From Hyphomicrobiales bacterium (GTDB taxonomy: Bacteria; Pseudomonadota; Alphaproteobacteria; Rhizobiales; Rhizobiaceae): DNA of 64,000 nt. How positions within the stretch are numbered: the stretch's first letter is position 1; each line of letters begins with the position of its first letter. The notes below the pieces were generated by a model. That model saw only the letters and a list, made by a program, of their open reading frames with translations, made no database searches and had not been told where the DNA came from. Shown piece by piece: positions 18,374 to 26,095 of this stretch. Position numbers and translations under genes: made by a program. Location: positions 124,001 to 188,000 of the forward strand of contig UCJD01000012.1 in NCBI GenBank assembly GCA_900472605.1. The letters run 5' to 3'.

Positions 18374-19744
18374 ATGGCAAGAAATCCCAAGATCACTTTC
18401 ATCGGAGCTGGCTCCACCGTCTTCATGAAGAACATCATCGGCGACGTGCTGCAGCGCCCGGCGCTGTCGGGTGCGACCATCGCCTTGATGGATATCAACC
18501 CGCAGCGCCTCGAAGAGAGCGCCATCGTCGTCAACAAGTTGATCTCGACGCTGGGCGCAAAGGCCAAGGCCGAGACCTATTCGGACCAGCGCAAGGCATT
18601 GACGGGCGCCGACTTCGTGGTCGTCGCGTTCCAGATCGGCGGCTATGAGCCCTGCACGGTGACCGACTTCGACATTCCGAAGAAGTTCGGGCTGCGCCAG
18701 ACGATTGCCGATACGCTCGGCGTCGGCGGCATCATGCGCGGCCTGCGCACCGTGCCGCATCTGTGGAAGATCTGTGAGGACATGCTCGCGGTTTGCCCTG
18801 AAGCGATCATGCTGCAATACGTCAACCCGATGGCGATCAACACCTGGGCGATCGCCGAGAAGTACCCCACGATCAAGCAGGTCGGTCTCTGCCACTCGGT
18901 GCAGGGAACCGCGATGGAACTGGCGCACGATCTCGATATCCCCTACGAGGACATCCGCTACCGCTCGGCAGGCATCAACCACATGGCCTTCTATCTGAAG
19001 TTCGAGCATCGCCAGCCCGACGGCTCCTACAAGGATCTCTATCCGGATCTGGTCCGCGCCTACCGCGAGGGACGTGCGCCGAAGCCCGGCTGGAATCCGC
19101 GTTGCCCGAACAAGGTGCGCTACGAGATGCTGACCCGCCTCGGCTATTTCGTCACCGAGAGCTCCGAGCACTTCGCCGAGTATACGCCCTACTTCATCAA
19201 GGAAGGCCGCGAGGACCTGATCGAGAAGTTCGGTATTCCGCTCGACGAATATCCGAAGCGCTGCATCGAGCAGATCGAGCGCTGGAAGGGCCAGGCGGAA
19301 GCCTATCGCTCGGCCGACAAGATCGAGGTCAAGCAGTCGAAGGAATATGCCTCCTCGATCATCAACTCGGTCTGGACCGGCGAGCCTTCCGTGATCTACG
19401 GCAACGTGCGCAACAATGGATGCATCACCTCGCTGCCCTATAATTGCGCCGCCGAAGTTCCGTGCCTCGTCGATGCGTCCGGCATCCAGCCAACTTTCGT
19501 CGGCGACCTGCCGCCGCAGCTGACCGCGCTGATGCGCACCAACATCAACGTCCAGGAACTGACGGTTCAGGCGCTGATGACGGAAAATCGCGAGCATATC
19601 TACCACGCCGCGATGATGGACCCGCATACGGCGGCCGAACTCGACCTCGACCAGATCTGGGCGATGACCGACGAACTGCTGGCCGCGCACGGCGACTGGC
19701 TGCCGGCATGGGCGCGCACCGCGCGCAAGGTTCAGGCCGCCTGA
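18374..19744 (+). CDS. melA: GH4 alpha-galactosidase, MelA type
   Basis: The 456-residue enzyme has the NAD fingerprint GAGSTVFMKN (11-20), N151-P152, the C173-H174-S-V-Q-G-T motif characteristic of MelA-type alpha-galactosidases, and H203 in AGINHMAFYL. Length matches E. coli MelA (about 451). GGAGGA stands a few bases before the ATG at 18374. It is the last gene of the agp operon and is followed by a strong terminator. It should hydrolyse melibiose-type alpha-1,6-galactosides in the cytoplasm using NAD and a divalent metal. Confidence 0.9.
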   Translation: MARNPKITFIGAGSTVFMKNIIGDVLQRPALSGATIALMDINPQRLEESAIVVNKLISTLGAKAKAETYSDQRKALTGADFVVVAFQIGGYEPCTVTDFDIPKKFGLRQTIADTLGVGGIMRGLRTVPHLWKICEDMLAVCPEAIMLQYVNPMAINTWAIAEKYPTIKQVGLCHSVQGTAMELAHDLDIPYEDIRYRSAGINHMAFYLKFEHRQPDGSYKDLYPDLVRAYREGRAPKPGWNPRCPNKVRYEMLTRLGYFVTESSEHFAEYTPYFIKEGREDLIEKFGIPLDEYPKRCIEQIERWKGQAEAYRSADKIEVKQSKEYASSIINSVWTGEPSVIYGNVRNNGCITSLPYNCAAEVPCLVDASGIQPTFVGDLPPQLTALMRTNINVQELTVQALMTENREHIYHAAMMDPHTAAELDLDQIWAMTDELLAAHGDWLPAWARTARKVQAA

Positions 19745-19776
19745 CCAACTCTCTCCCGGTCACGGCCTCAAGAAGT

Positions 19777-19803
19777 CCCGCGGCTCAGCCGCGGGGCTTT
19801 TTT
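19777..19803 (+). terminator. Rho-independent terminator of the agp operon
   Basis: CCCGCGGC (19777-19784) and GCCGCGGG (19788-19795) form a perfect 8-bp stem with a TCA loop, followed by GCTTTTTT. It lies 33 bases after the melA stop. Confidence 0.88.
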
Positions 19804-20188
19804 AGCGTCTCTGAACTGGCGGCGATTGTCGCTGGTTGAGGGGTAGTACATCCTGGAAGCCGATTTCGGGGCAGCCACGAACATTGCCAAATATGATGTC
19901 GCGCCGTTCGCCCCATTCCGTCAGGCCTCTGAGCGTCAGTGTGTCGTGGTCCTGGTAGACTACATCGGTGCGGATGATGCCAGCGCGCCGTGCGAGGTTT
20001 TTCGCCTGGCTGACATTGCACTGCCCCTCGGAGGGCGCCACGCTCCATATGGAGGTTCCTCGGCCATCGGTCTGCCAGCCTTGCGCTGCCGCAAATGTCG
20101 GCGCCAAGGCGGCCAGAAGCAGGAATGTCGTGCTGGACGTGGCTCTCAAGAGTGGCACCCTCATGTTGCGATGAATAAGTCTTAGCAT
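19802..20188 (-). CDS. small secreted protein of unknown function
   Basis: The 128-residue product has a clear signal peptide (hydrophobic run TTFLLLAALAPTFAAA, cleavage near residue 35). The mature domain of about 90 residues has two cysteines (in GQCNVS and GCPEIGF) that could form a disulfide. I do not recognise the family. The start may instead be the ATG at 20164, which still keeps the signal peptide. Its stop overlaps the tail of the agp terminator on the opposite strand. No ribosome site is obvious, which lowers confidence in the exact start. Confidence 0.65.
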   Translation of the reverse strand: MLRLIHRNMRVPLLRATSSTTFLLLAALAPTFAAAQGWQTDGRGTSIWSVAPSEGQCNVSQAKNLARRAGIIRTDVVYQDHDTLTLRGLTEWGERRDIIFGNVRGCPEIGFQDVLPLNQRQSPPVQRR

Positions 20189-20290
20189 GGGATCATGACC
20201 ATGACGGAAACGCAGCCGATAAAATTAGCCGGGAATTGAACACCATCAAAGAGGCCGGCGATTTCATCGCGGGCAATTGAATAAATCAAA

Positions 20291-20301
20291 ATATTCGATA
20301 T
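20291..20301. promoter_or_regulatory. ATATTCGATAT palindrome, candidate autoregulatory site
   Basis: ATAT-TCG-ATAT lies 42 bases upstream of the ArsR-type gene. Its complement, ATATCGAATAT, resembles the ATATCGAAGATAT core of the palindrome before the arabinoside transporter (22913-22929), suggesting one regulator binds both. Confidence 0.4.
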
Positions 20302-20343
20302 ACAACAGCAATACGCATTTCATCTCCCGCGAACGGAATCCCA

Positions 20344-21270
20344 ATGAGCCGCAACTTTCTTGTCGTCGATCCCGAGGAGGGCATGCCCATTCTGAAGGGG
20401 CTGGCATCGCCGGCAAGAGTTTCGGTGTTGAAGCTCCTGCATGAAAAGGGGCCGCTGAACGTCAACGAAATCGCTGATATCCTTGAGTTGCCGCAGTCGA
20501 GCGTCTCGACCAACGTGCAGATGCTGGAAGAGGCCGGGCTGATCCGCACCGAGACGCAGAAGGCGCGCAAGGGCAACCAGAAGGTCTGCCATAGCATCTA
20601 TGACGAGATTCTTGTCGTCTTCAAGAATGAAATCAAGGAAACCGAACCGGATGCGATCGAAGTGGCGATGCCGCTGGGCCTTTACACCAGCTACGATGTA
20701 ACCGCGCCCTGCGGTCTGTGCTCGGTGGATGGCATCATCGGTTTGCTCGACGTGCCCAACACCTTCCTCGATCCGGATCGCATGAAGACGGCGCTGATCT
20801 GGTTTACAAGGGGGCACGTCGAATACCAGTTTCCCAACAACGCGAGGCTCACCAACACCCGCATCCGCGAGATCGAGTTCGTCATGGAACTGAGCTCGGA
20901 AGTGCCCGGAACCAGCGCCGACTGGCCTTCAGATATTACGCTTACGGTCAATGGCGTCGACATTGGCACCTGGACGTCTCCCGGCGATTTCGGCGACAAA
21001 CGCGGGGTTTTCACGCCGGATTGGTGGAAATTGAAGGGCTCGCAATATGGCAAGCTGAAGAGTTTTCGTATCAACGACGACGGCGCCTTCGTCGATGGGC
21101 TGCGTATTTCCGACGTGGCGCTTTCGGATCTGAGGCTCGACGAGCATCACTCGATTCGCCTTCGCATCGGCGTGCGGGATGATGCGAAGCACCCTGGTGG
21201 GATCAATATTTTCGGACGCGGCTTCGGGAACTACGACCAGGACATACTGCTGCGTATCAAAACACGCTAG
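20344..21270 (+). CDS. ArsR-type regulator with large C-terminal sensor-like domain
   Basis: The first 85 or so residues are an ArsR winged helix (LASPARVSVLKLLHEKG, then NEIADILELPQSSVSTNVQM as the DNA-reading region). Typical ArsR proteins are about 100 residues; this one is 308. The extra 200 residues contain a cysteine pair (C123-G-L-C126) and a strand-rich segment (about 140-305, with ITLTVNGVDIGTW and HSIRLRIGVRDDAKHPGG) resembling a carbohydrate-binding beta sandwich. It lies upstream of, and co-directional with, a GH51 arabinofuranosidase and a sugar importer, so an arabinoside-responsive repressor is likely. The ligand is inference. Confidence 0.8.
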   Translation: MSRNFLVVDPEEGMPILKGLASPARVSVLKLLHEKGPLNVNEIADILELPQSSVSTNVQMLEEAGLIRTETQKARKGNQKVCHSIYDEILVVFKNEIKETEPDAIEVAMPLGLYTSYDVTAPCGLCSVDGIIGLLDVPNTFLDPDRMKTALIWFTRGHVEYQFPNNARLTNTRIREIEFVMELSSEVPGTSADWPSDITLTVNGVDIGTWTSPGDFGDKRGVFTPDWWKLKGSQYGKLKSFRINDDGAFVDGLRISDVALSDLRLDEHHSIRLRIGVRDDAKHPGGINIFGRGFGNYDQDILLRIKTR

Positions 21271-21298
21271 ACCTTATCCGATTTTCTGAATTTTACGC

Positions 21299-21327
21299 TT
21301 GACCTCAGCCAAGGCTTCCGCTTTATT
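21299..21327 (+). promoter_or_regulatory. sigma-70-type promoter of the GH51 gene
   Basis: TTGACC (21299-21304) and TTTATT (21322-21327) are separated by 17 bases, 50 bases before the GH51 start. The palindrome at 21338-21353 lies just past the expected transcription start. Confidence 0.5.
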
Positions 21328-21337
21328 CACCTAAAAT

Positions 21338-21353
21338 TGTGATACAGATCACA
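21338..21353. promoter_or_regulatory. TGTGAT-N4-ATCACA palindrome
   Basis: This perfect 6-bp-arm palindrome matches the Crp/Fnr consensus shape. It sits 24 bases before the GH51 ATG and downstream of the proposed promoter, a position that fits repression rather than Crp-type activation. The binding protein is unknown. Confidence 0.5.
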
Positions 21354-21357
21354 AATA

Positions 21358-21379
21358 ATGATATGGTGGAGGATATCAT
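21358..21379 (+). promoter_or_regulatory. palindrome enclosing the GH51 ribosome-binding site
   Basis: ATGATAT (21358-21364) and ATATCAT (21373-21379) are perfect inverted arms around GGTGGAGG, the Shine-Dalgarno sequence. The downstream arm includes the first two bases of the start codon. It could be a DNA operator or an mRNA hairpin that presents or masks the ribosome site. Confidence 0.45.
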
Positions 21380-22889
21380 GAAGGCTGCGGTTACCGCGCA
21401 CAGCAAATACACGATCTCGGACATCGACCCGCGCCTGTACGGCTCGTTCATCGAGCATCTGGGCCGCGCCGTCTATACCGGTATCTACGAACCCGACCAT
21501 GCGACCGCCGATGAAAACGGCATGCGCAGGGACGTGATCGATCTGGTCAAGGAACTCAACGTTCCGATCGTGCGCTACCCCGGCGGCAACTTCGTCTCGG
21601 CCTATAACTGGGAAGACGGTATCGGCCCCAAGGAAAGCCGCCCGACGCGGCTCGACCTCGCCTGGCATACGTCGGAGAGCAACCAGGTCGGCATGCATGA
21701 GTTCGCCGACTGGTGCGTCTCCGCCAAGACCGAGATGATGCTGGCCGTCAACCTCGGCTCGCGCGGGCTGGATGAGGCCCGCAACTTTCTCGAATATGTC
21801 AATCACCCCGGCGGCAGCGAGTGGAGCGACAAGCGCATCGCCAACGGCCGCTCCGAGCCCTGGGACGTCAAGCTCTGGTGCCTCGGCAACGAGATGGACG
21901 GTCCCTGGCAGATTGGCCACAAGACCGCCGACGAATATGGCCGCCTTGCCCACGAGACCGCCAAGGCCATGCGGGCCTTCGACAGCTCGCTCGAACTCGT
22001 CGTCTGCGGCTCGTCCAACGCCCACATGCCGACCTATCCGGAATGGGAAGCGACCGTTCTCGACCATACCTACAACGAGGTCGATTACATCTCGCTGCAC
22101 ATGTACTTCGAGAACCGCGCCAAGAACACGGCGAACTACCTCGCCCGGAGCATCGAGCTCGACAACTACATCGGTACCGTTGCCGGCGTCATCGACTACA
22201 TCAAGGCGAAGAAGCGCTCGACCAAGGACGTTTATATCTCTTTCGACGAGTGGAACGTATGGTACCACTCCAAGGAACGCGACAAGGCGACGCTCGCCGG
22301 CGCCAATGGCTGGCCGCATGCCCCGGCGCTGCTCGAAGACGATTATAACTTCGAGGATGTGCTGCAGGTCGGCTGCATCCTGAACACTTTCATCAACCGC
22401 GCCGATGTCGTGAAGATCGCCTGCCTGGCGCAGCTGGTCAACGTCATCGCCCCGATCATGACGACGCCGGGTGGTGCGGCATGGCGCCAGACGATCTTTT
22501 ATCCGTACTACTTCGCTTCGGTCTATGGTCGCGGCACCGCGCTGAAGCTGATGGTCGACAGTCCGGCTTACGACGTCGAGGATGTCGGCAGCGTTCCCTA
22601 TCTCGACGTCTCGGCCGTCCACGACAAGGATGCCAAGACCGTCACCTTCTTCATCGTCAACCGCCACGGCACGGAAGCGCTCGATCTCGACGCCAGCCTG
22701 CTTGAATTCGGCAACCTCAAGGTCATCGACGACCAGGTCGTCGCCCATTCGGATCTCACCATCACCAACACGGCCGAAAAGCCGAACAATGTGGTGCCGG
22801 TGAAGGCCAGCGGCTCGACGTTCGCCGATGGAAAGCTGACGGCGAAGATTGCGCCATTGTCTTATCGCGTGATCCGGCTGCAGGCCTGA
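21378..22889 (+). CDS. GH51 alpha-L-arabinofuranosidase
   Basis: The 503-residue enzyme is a standard-length intracellular GH51 member: a TIM barrel (about 20-385) and a C-terminal beta sandwich. The acid/base is E172 in WCLGNEMDGPW and the nucleophile E291 in ISFDEWNVWY, matching the E175/E294 pair of the Geobacillus enzyme. It releases terminal arabinofuranose from arabino-oligosaccharides. There is no signal peptide, so substrates must be imported, presumably by the ABC system that follows. GGTGGAGGA precedes the ATG at 21378. That ribosome site lies in the loop of a palindrome (21358-21379). Confidence 0.93.
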   Translation: MKAAVTAHSKYTISDIDPRLYGSFIEHLGRAVYTGIYEPDHATADENGMRRDVIDLVKELNVPIVRYPGGNFVSAYNWEDGIGPKESRPTRLDLAWHTSESNQVGMHEFADWCVSAKTEMMLAVNLGSRGLDEARNFLEYVNHPGGSEWSDKRIANGRSEPWDVKLWCLGNEMDGPWQIGHKTADEYGRLAHETAKAMRAFDSSLELVVCGSSNAHMPTYPEWEATVLDHTYNEVDYISLHMYFENRAKNTANYLARSIELDNYIGTVAGVIDYIKAKKRSTKDVYISFDEWNVWYHSKERDKATLAGANGWPHAPALLEDDYNFEDVLQVGCILNTFINRADVVKIACLAQLVNVIAPIMTTPGGAAWRQTIFYPYYFASVYGRGTALKLMVDSPAYDVEDVGSVPYLDVSAVHDKDAKTVTFFIVNRHGTEALDLDASLLEFGNLKVIDDQVVAHSDLTITNTAEKPNNVVPVKASGSTFADGKLTAKIAPLSYRVIRLQA

Positions 22890-22912
22890 TCAATTAAATC
22901 ACGATAACTGAT

Positions 22913-22934
22913 ACATATCGAAGATATGTTGACA
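22913..22934 (+). promoter_or_regulatory. operator palindrome overlapping a -35 element before the arabinoside transporter
   Basis: ACATATC-GAA-GATATGT (22913-22929) is a perfect 7-bp-arm palindrome whose last base begins TTGACA (22929-22934), a consensus -35 hexamer. The -10 is less clear (TAACGT at 22951). Overlap with -35 fits repression, most simply by the ArsR-type protein at 20344. Confidence 0.55.
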
Positions 22935-22993
22935 TCGTAATTGTATGATTTAACGTCAGCGCACCAGATTTGACGTGCCACTGGGAGGAGAAG

Positions 22994-23140
22994 ATGGGAG
23001 CAACCGCTTCTGTTTTGGCACCATCATGGACGGAAGGCCGCCTGCTCGCCAGAGCAGGCGCCATTCGCGCCACTTCGTGCCAGCCATGTGTTCATATCGG
23101 ATTTTCGGATTCTGACTGCAGCTTGGGAGCAGCCGGATGA
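22994..23140 (+). CDS. possible 48-residue leader ORF upstream of the transporter ATPase
   Basis: An ATG at 22994 follows a strong Shine-Dalgarno sequence (GGGAGGAG) and opens a 48-codon frame whose TGA overlaps the ATPase ATG (ATGA at 23137-23140). The peptide has four cysteines and no recognisable domain. An 8-bp hairpin (23040-23059) lies inside it. It may be a translated leader that couples or tunes ATPase synthesis, or chance. The ATPase also has its own modest ribosome site (GGGAG). Confidence 0.35.
   Translation: MGATASVLAPSWTEGRLLARAGAIRATSCQPCVHIGFSDSDCSLGAAG
23040..23059 (+). promoter_or_regulatory. mRNA hairpin in the transporter leader
   Basis: GCCTGCTC (23040-23047) and GAGCAGGC (23052-23059) form a perfect 8-bp stem with a GCCA loop. 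It sits 77 bases before the ATPase start and has no U tract. Confidence 0.5.
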
Positions 23141-24237
23141 CGGCCAATATCGAAATCAGCAATGTCAGCAAGCGTTATGGCTCGATGACCGTGCTCGATG
23201 GCCTGTCGCTGTCGATCAAGGCCAACGAGTTCATGGTGTTCCTCGGTCCCTCTGGTTGCGGCAAATCCACGCTTCTGAGGATGATCGCCGGGCTCGAAAG
23301 TGTCGATGAAGGCACGATCTCGATCAACGGCGAGCGTATCGACACACTCCCACCCGGCCAGCGCGACATCGCCATGGTGTTCCAGAGCTACGCGCTCTAT
23401 CCGCACATGACGGTTGCCGACAACATGGCCTTCGGACTGCGCAACATCGCGGTACCCTCGGATGTGATCTCGGCGCGCGTGGCCGAGGCCGCCCGCATGC
23501 TCGAGATCGGCCATCTTCTGGAGCGCAAGCCCGGCCAGCTCTCCGGCGGCCAGCGCCAGCGCGTCGCCATCGGCCGCGCCATCGTCAAGGAGCCGAAGGC
23601 CTTCCTGTTCGATGAGCCCTTGTCGAACCTTGATGCGGCGTTGCGCGTACGCACTCGCGTCGAGCTCGCGCAGCTTCGCAACCGCGTGAAGTCGACGATG
23701 ATCTTCGTGACCCACGACCAGATCGAGGCGATGACGCTTGCCGACCGCATCGTCGTCATGAACAACCGCAAGATCGAGCAGATCGGCTCGCCGATGGAGA
23801 TTTATTCCCGCCCGGCCAGTCGCTTCGTCGCCACCTTCGTCGGCTCTCCGACGATGAACTTCCTTGATGTTGGGATTGCCGAAGACAACGGTTTCATCAG
23901 CGCCAAGCTGCCTGACGGCACGCAGCTCAAGACCGCGATCCGTTCCGCTGGCGTTGCCGGCGGCGCGTATGCGCTCGGCATCCGCGCCGAAGCGGTGAAG
24001 CTTGCAAATGGCGTGCCCGCAACGACGACAGGAAAGGTCGATGTGCTTGAGCGCCTGGGCGACCGCACGCTGCTTTACACGCGCTTGAAGGACGGCAGCG
24101 TCGTCGTCGCCGAGGATATCGGCAACAGCCGCGTCGCGATCGGCGACGAGGTCGGGCTGACGCTCGATGGCAGCAGAACGCATCTCTTCGACGCCGAGGG
24201 TCGCGCTTGGCACAATGAGGAGCCGGGGCATGGTTGA
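23137..24237 (+). CDS. CUT1 sugar ABC transporter ATPase (UgpC/MsmK type)
   Basis: The 366-residue ATPase has Walker A GPSGCGKST (about 36-44), Q-loop FQSYALYPHMTV, signature [15 protein letters not shown] and Walker B FLFDEPLSNLDA. A C-terminal TOBE regulatory domain (about 240-360) is typical of MalK/UgpC proteins. It energises the permeases that follow. Gene order ATPase-permease-permease-binding protein is the reverse of the common CUT1 order. Placement after GH51 points to arabinose oligosaccharides. Its last codons overlap the next gene. Confidence 0.9.
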   Translation: MTANIEISNVSKRYGSMTVLDGLSLSIKANEFMVFLGPSGCGKSTLLRMIAGLESVDEGTISINGERIDTLPPGQRDIAMVFQSYALYPHMTVADNMAFGLRNIAVPSDVISARVAEAARMLEIGHLLERKPGQLSGGQRQRVAIGRAIVKEPKAFLFDEPLSNLDAALRVRTRVELAQLRNRVKSTMIFVTHDQIEAMTLADRIVVMNNRKIEQIGSPMEIYSRPASRFVATFVGSPTMNFLDVGIAEDNGFISAKLPDGTQLKTAIRSAGVAGGAYALGIRAEAVKLANGVPATTTGKVDVLERLGDRTLLYTRLKDGSVVVAEDIGNSRVAIGDEVGLTLDGSRTHLFDAEGRAWHNEEPGHG

Positions 24238-25165
24238 GACCACCTTGTCAGGCACGGGGGCGCTGGCCAGGGCTTCGGCGCGTCTCAAGGTGCAGAACAT
24301 CAATGCGCCGCTCTGGCGTAATGCCGTCTTCGTCCTGCCCTACCTGTTCTTCTTCGTCACCTTGCTGGTGGTGCCGCTGTTCTGGGGCATCTGGCTCAGC
24401 CTGCACAAGGCGGATGCCTTCGGCGTCGGCCGCTTCGTCGGCATCGACAACTATTTCAGGCTGTTTCGCGACAAGATCTTCATCCAGGCGATCGGCAACA
24501 CCTTCTATTTCGTACTGCTGACCGTGCCTGCGCTCGCCATCATCGGCCTTATGCTGGCTCTTGCCTTGAACCGCAAGACGCGCACAGCCGCGGCTCTGCG
24601 CACGATCTATTTTTCATCATCGGTTCTATCGGTCACCATCGTCACGCTGATCTGGCGCATCGTCTTCATCGGCAATTTCGGCCTGCTCGCCACCATCTAC
24701 GGCTGGTTCGGCGCAACGCCGCCGGCGTTTCTCTCCGATCCGAAGCTGGCGATGATTGGTATCGCCATTGCGACGATATGGTGGTGCATCGGCCTGCCGA
24801 TGATGCTCTTCCTCTCCGCTTTGCAGCAGATCCCGGGTGATATCTACGAGGCCGCGGCGCTCGACAATGCCAGCCGCTGGCGCACGCTCTGGTACATCAC
24901 GCTGCCCTCGATCCGCCGCACCTTCGCGCTGGTCGTCATCATCCAGATCGTCTTGCAGTTCCAGCTGTTCGGCCAGGCCAAGCTGATGACCATGGGCGGC
25001 CCGAACAACGTCTCCAAGCCGATCGTCTTCTACATCTACGAAGCGGCCTTCACGAAATGGGATCTGGGGCTGGGTGCCGCCGCCTCTGAAATCCTCTTCA
25101 TGCTGATCCTCGTTGCTGCCATGGCGCAGTACGTCATTTCGCGCCGAAAGGGAGAAGAAGGATGA
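24230..25165 (+). CDS. sugar ABC transporter permease (MalF/UgpA type)
   Basis: The 311-residue protein has six predicted helices, the first near 27-50 (FVLPYLFFFVTLLVVPLF). The EAA loop, YEAAALDNASRWRTLWYITLP, is near 205-225. The ATG at 24230 is preceded by GAGGAG and overlaps the ATPase end by 8 bases; longer in-frame starts lie within the ATPase and are unlikely. It forms the heterodimeric pore with the permease at 25162. Confidence 0.88.
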   Translation: MVETTLSGTGALARASARLKVQNINAPLWRNAVFVLPYLFFFVTLLVVPLFWGIWLSLHKADAFGVGRFVGIDNYFRLFRDKIFIQAIGNTFYFVLLTVPALAIIGLMLALALNRKTRTAAALRTIYFSSSVLSVTIVTLIWRIVFIGNFGLLATIYGWFGATPPAFLSDPKLAMIGIAIATIWWCIGLPMMLFLSALQQIPGDIYEAAALDNASRWRTLWYITLPSIRRTFALVVIIQIVLQFQLFGQAKLMTMGGPNNVSKPIVFYIYEAAFTKWDLGLGAAASEILFMLILVAAMAQYVISRRKGEEG

Positions 25166-26013
25166 GCCTCGCAACAGGTGGCAATATGGTCGGCCGTTCG
25201 GTGGGCGACCGCGTAATCCTCTTTCTCGCCATCCTCTGCGCGCTGGTTATGCTTGCGCCGGTGCTGTGGGTGATCGGCCTGTCGCTGAAGGACAACAAGG
25301 AACTGATGGCGGACATGAACTCCGTCTTCAACGCGCCCTACACGATCAACAACTATATCAACATTCTGGCGACCTCGTCCGTGTTCCGCTGGGTGATGAA
25401 CAGCGTAATCGTCGCGGGTGGACTTACCATCGGCACCCTGGTGCTTTCGTCGCTCGCAGGCTACGGCTTCGCGCGCCTGAACTTCCCCTATCGCAACACG
25501 CTTTTCATCATCGTACTGCTGGGGCTGGCGGTTCCGGAGCAGGCGGTGCTGATCGCCCGTCACCAGCTGTTCAGTTGGCTGAAGTTCCACAACACCTATC
25601 ACGGGCTGATCCTGCCCGGTCTGTCGGCACCCTTTGGGGTGTTCCTGATGACGCAGTATTTCCGCGCCATCCCGAAGGAACTCGACGAGGCGGCACTGCT
25701 CGACAATGCCAGCCGCTTCAAGATTTTCTGGAAGGTGCTCTTGCCGCTGACGGTTCCCGCGCAGGCGACGCTCGGCATCTTCACCTTCCTCGGCGCCTGG
25801 AACGATTACTTCTGGCCGCTGATCTCGGGAACGAAGAAAGAAATGTATACGCTGACGGTCGGCATCGCCTCGACACAGACCAACTTCGCGCAGTCGGAAG
25901 GCCTCGGCTTCCTGATGTCGCAGGCGGTCTTTGCCAGCGCGCCGATCCTTATTCTCTACCTGTTTTTCCAGAAATACATCGTGACGGCAGTCTCAGGCGC
26001 CGCCGTGCGCTGA
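25162..26013 (+). CDS. sugar ABC transporter permease (MalG/UgpE type)
   Basis: The 283-residue permease has six helices and an EAA loop (DEAALLDNASRFKIFWKVLLP, about 175-195). Its ATG overlaps the stop of the upstream permease as ATGA, so translation is coupled. It completes the CUT1 channel; substrate assignment to arabinosides rests on the GH51 neighbour. Confidence 0.9.
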   Translation: MSLATGGNMVGRSVGDRVILFLAILCALVMLAPVLWVIGLSLKDNKELMADMNSVFNAPYTINNYINILATSSVFRWVMNSVIVAGGLTIGTLVLSSLAGYGFARLNFPYRNTLFIIVLLGLAVPEQAVLIARHQLFSWLKFHNTYHGLILPGLSAPFGVFLMTQYFRAIPKELDEAALLDNASRFKIFWKVLLPLTVPAQATLGIFTFLGAWNDYFWPLISGTKKEMYTLTVGIASTQTNFAQSEGLGFLMSQAVFASAPILILYLFFQKYIVTAVSGAAVR

Positions 26014-26095
26014 GGCTTGAAGCGGTGACGTCGCAACCGGCTTCCGGGGAGGAGGCCAGCCAAAGGGGTAAAGCCCCAAAGAGGAGGAGAAGGGC

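Noticed and set aside
17807..19690. 627-codon open frame antisense to agpD and melA
   Set aside because: Crosses two well-supported genes and shows Asp/Arg-rich antisense composition.
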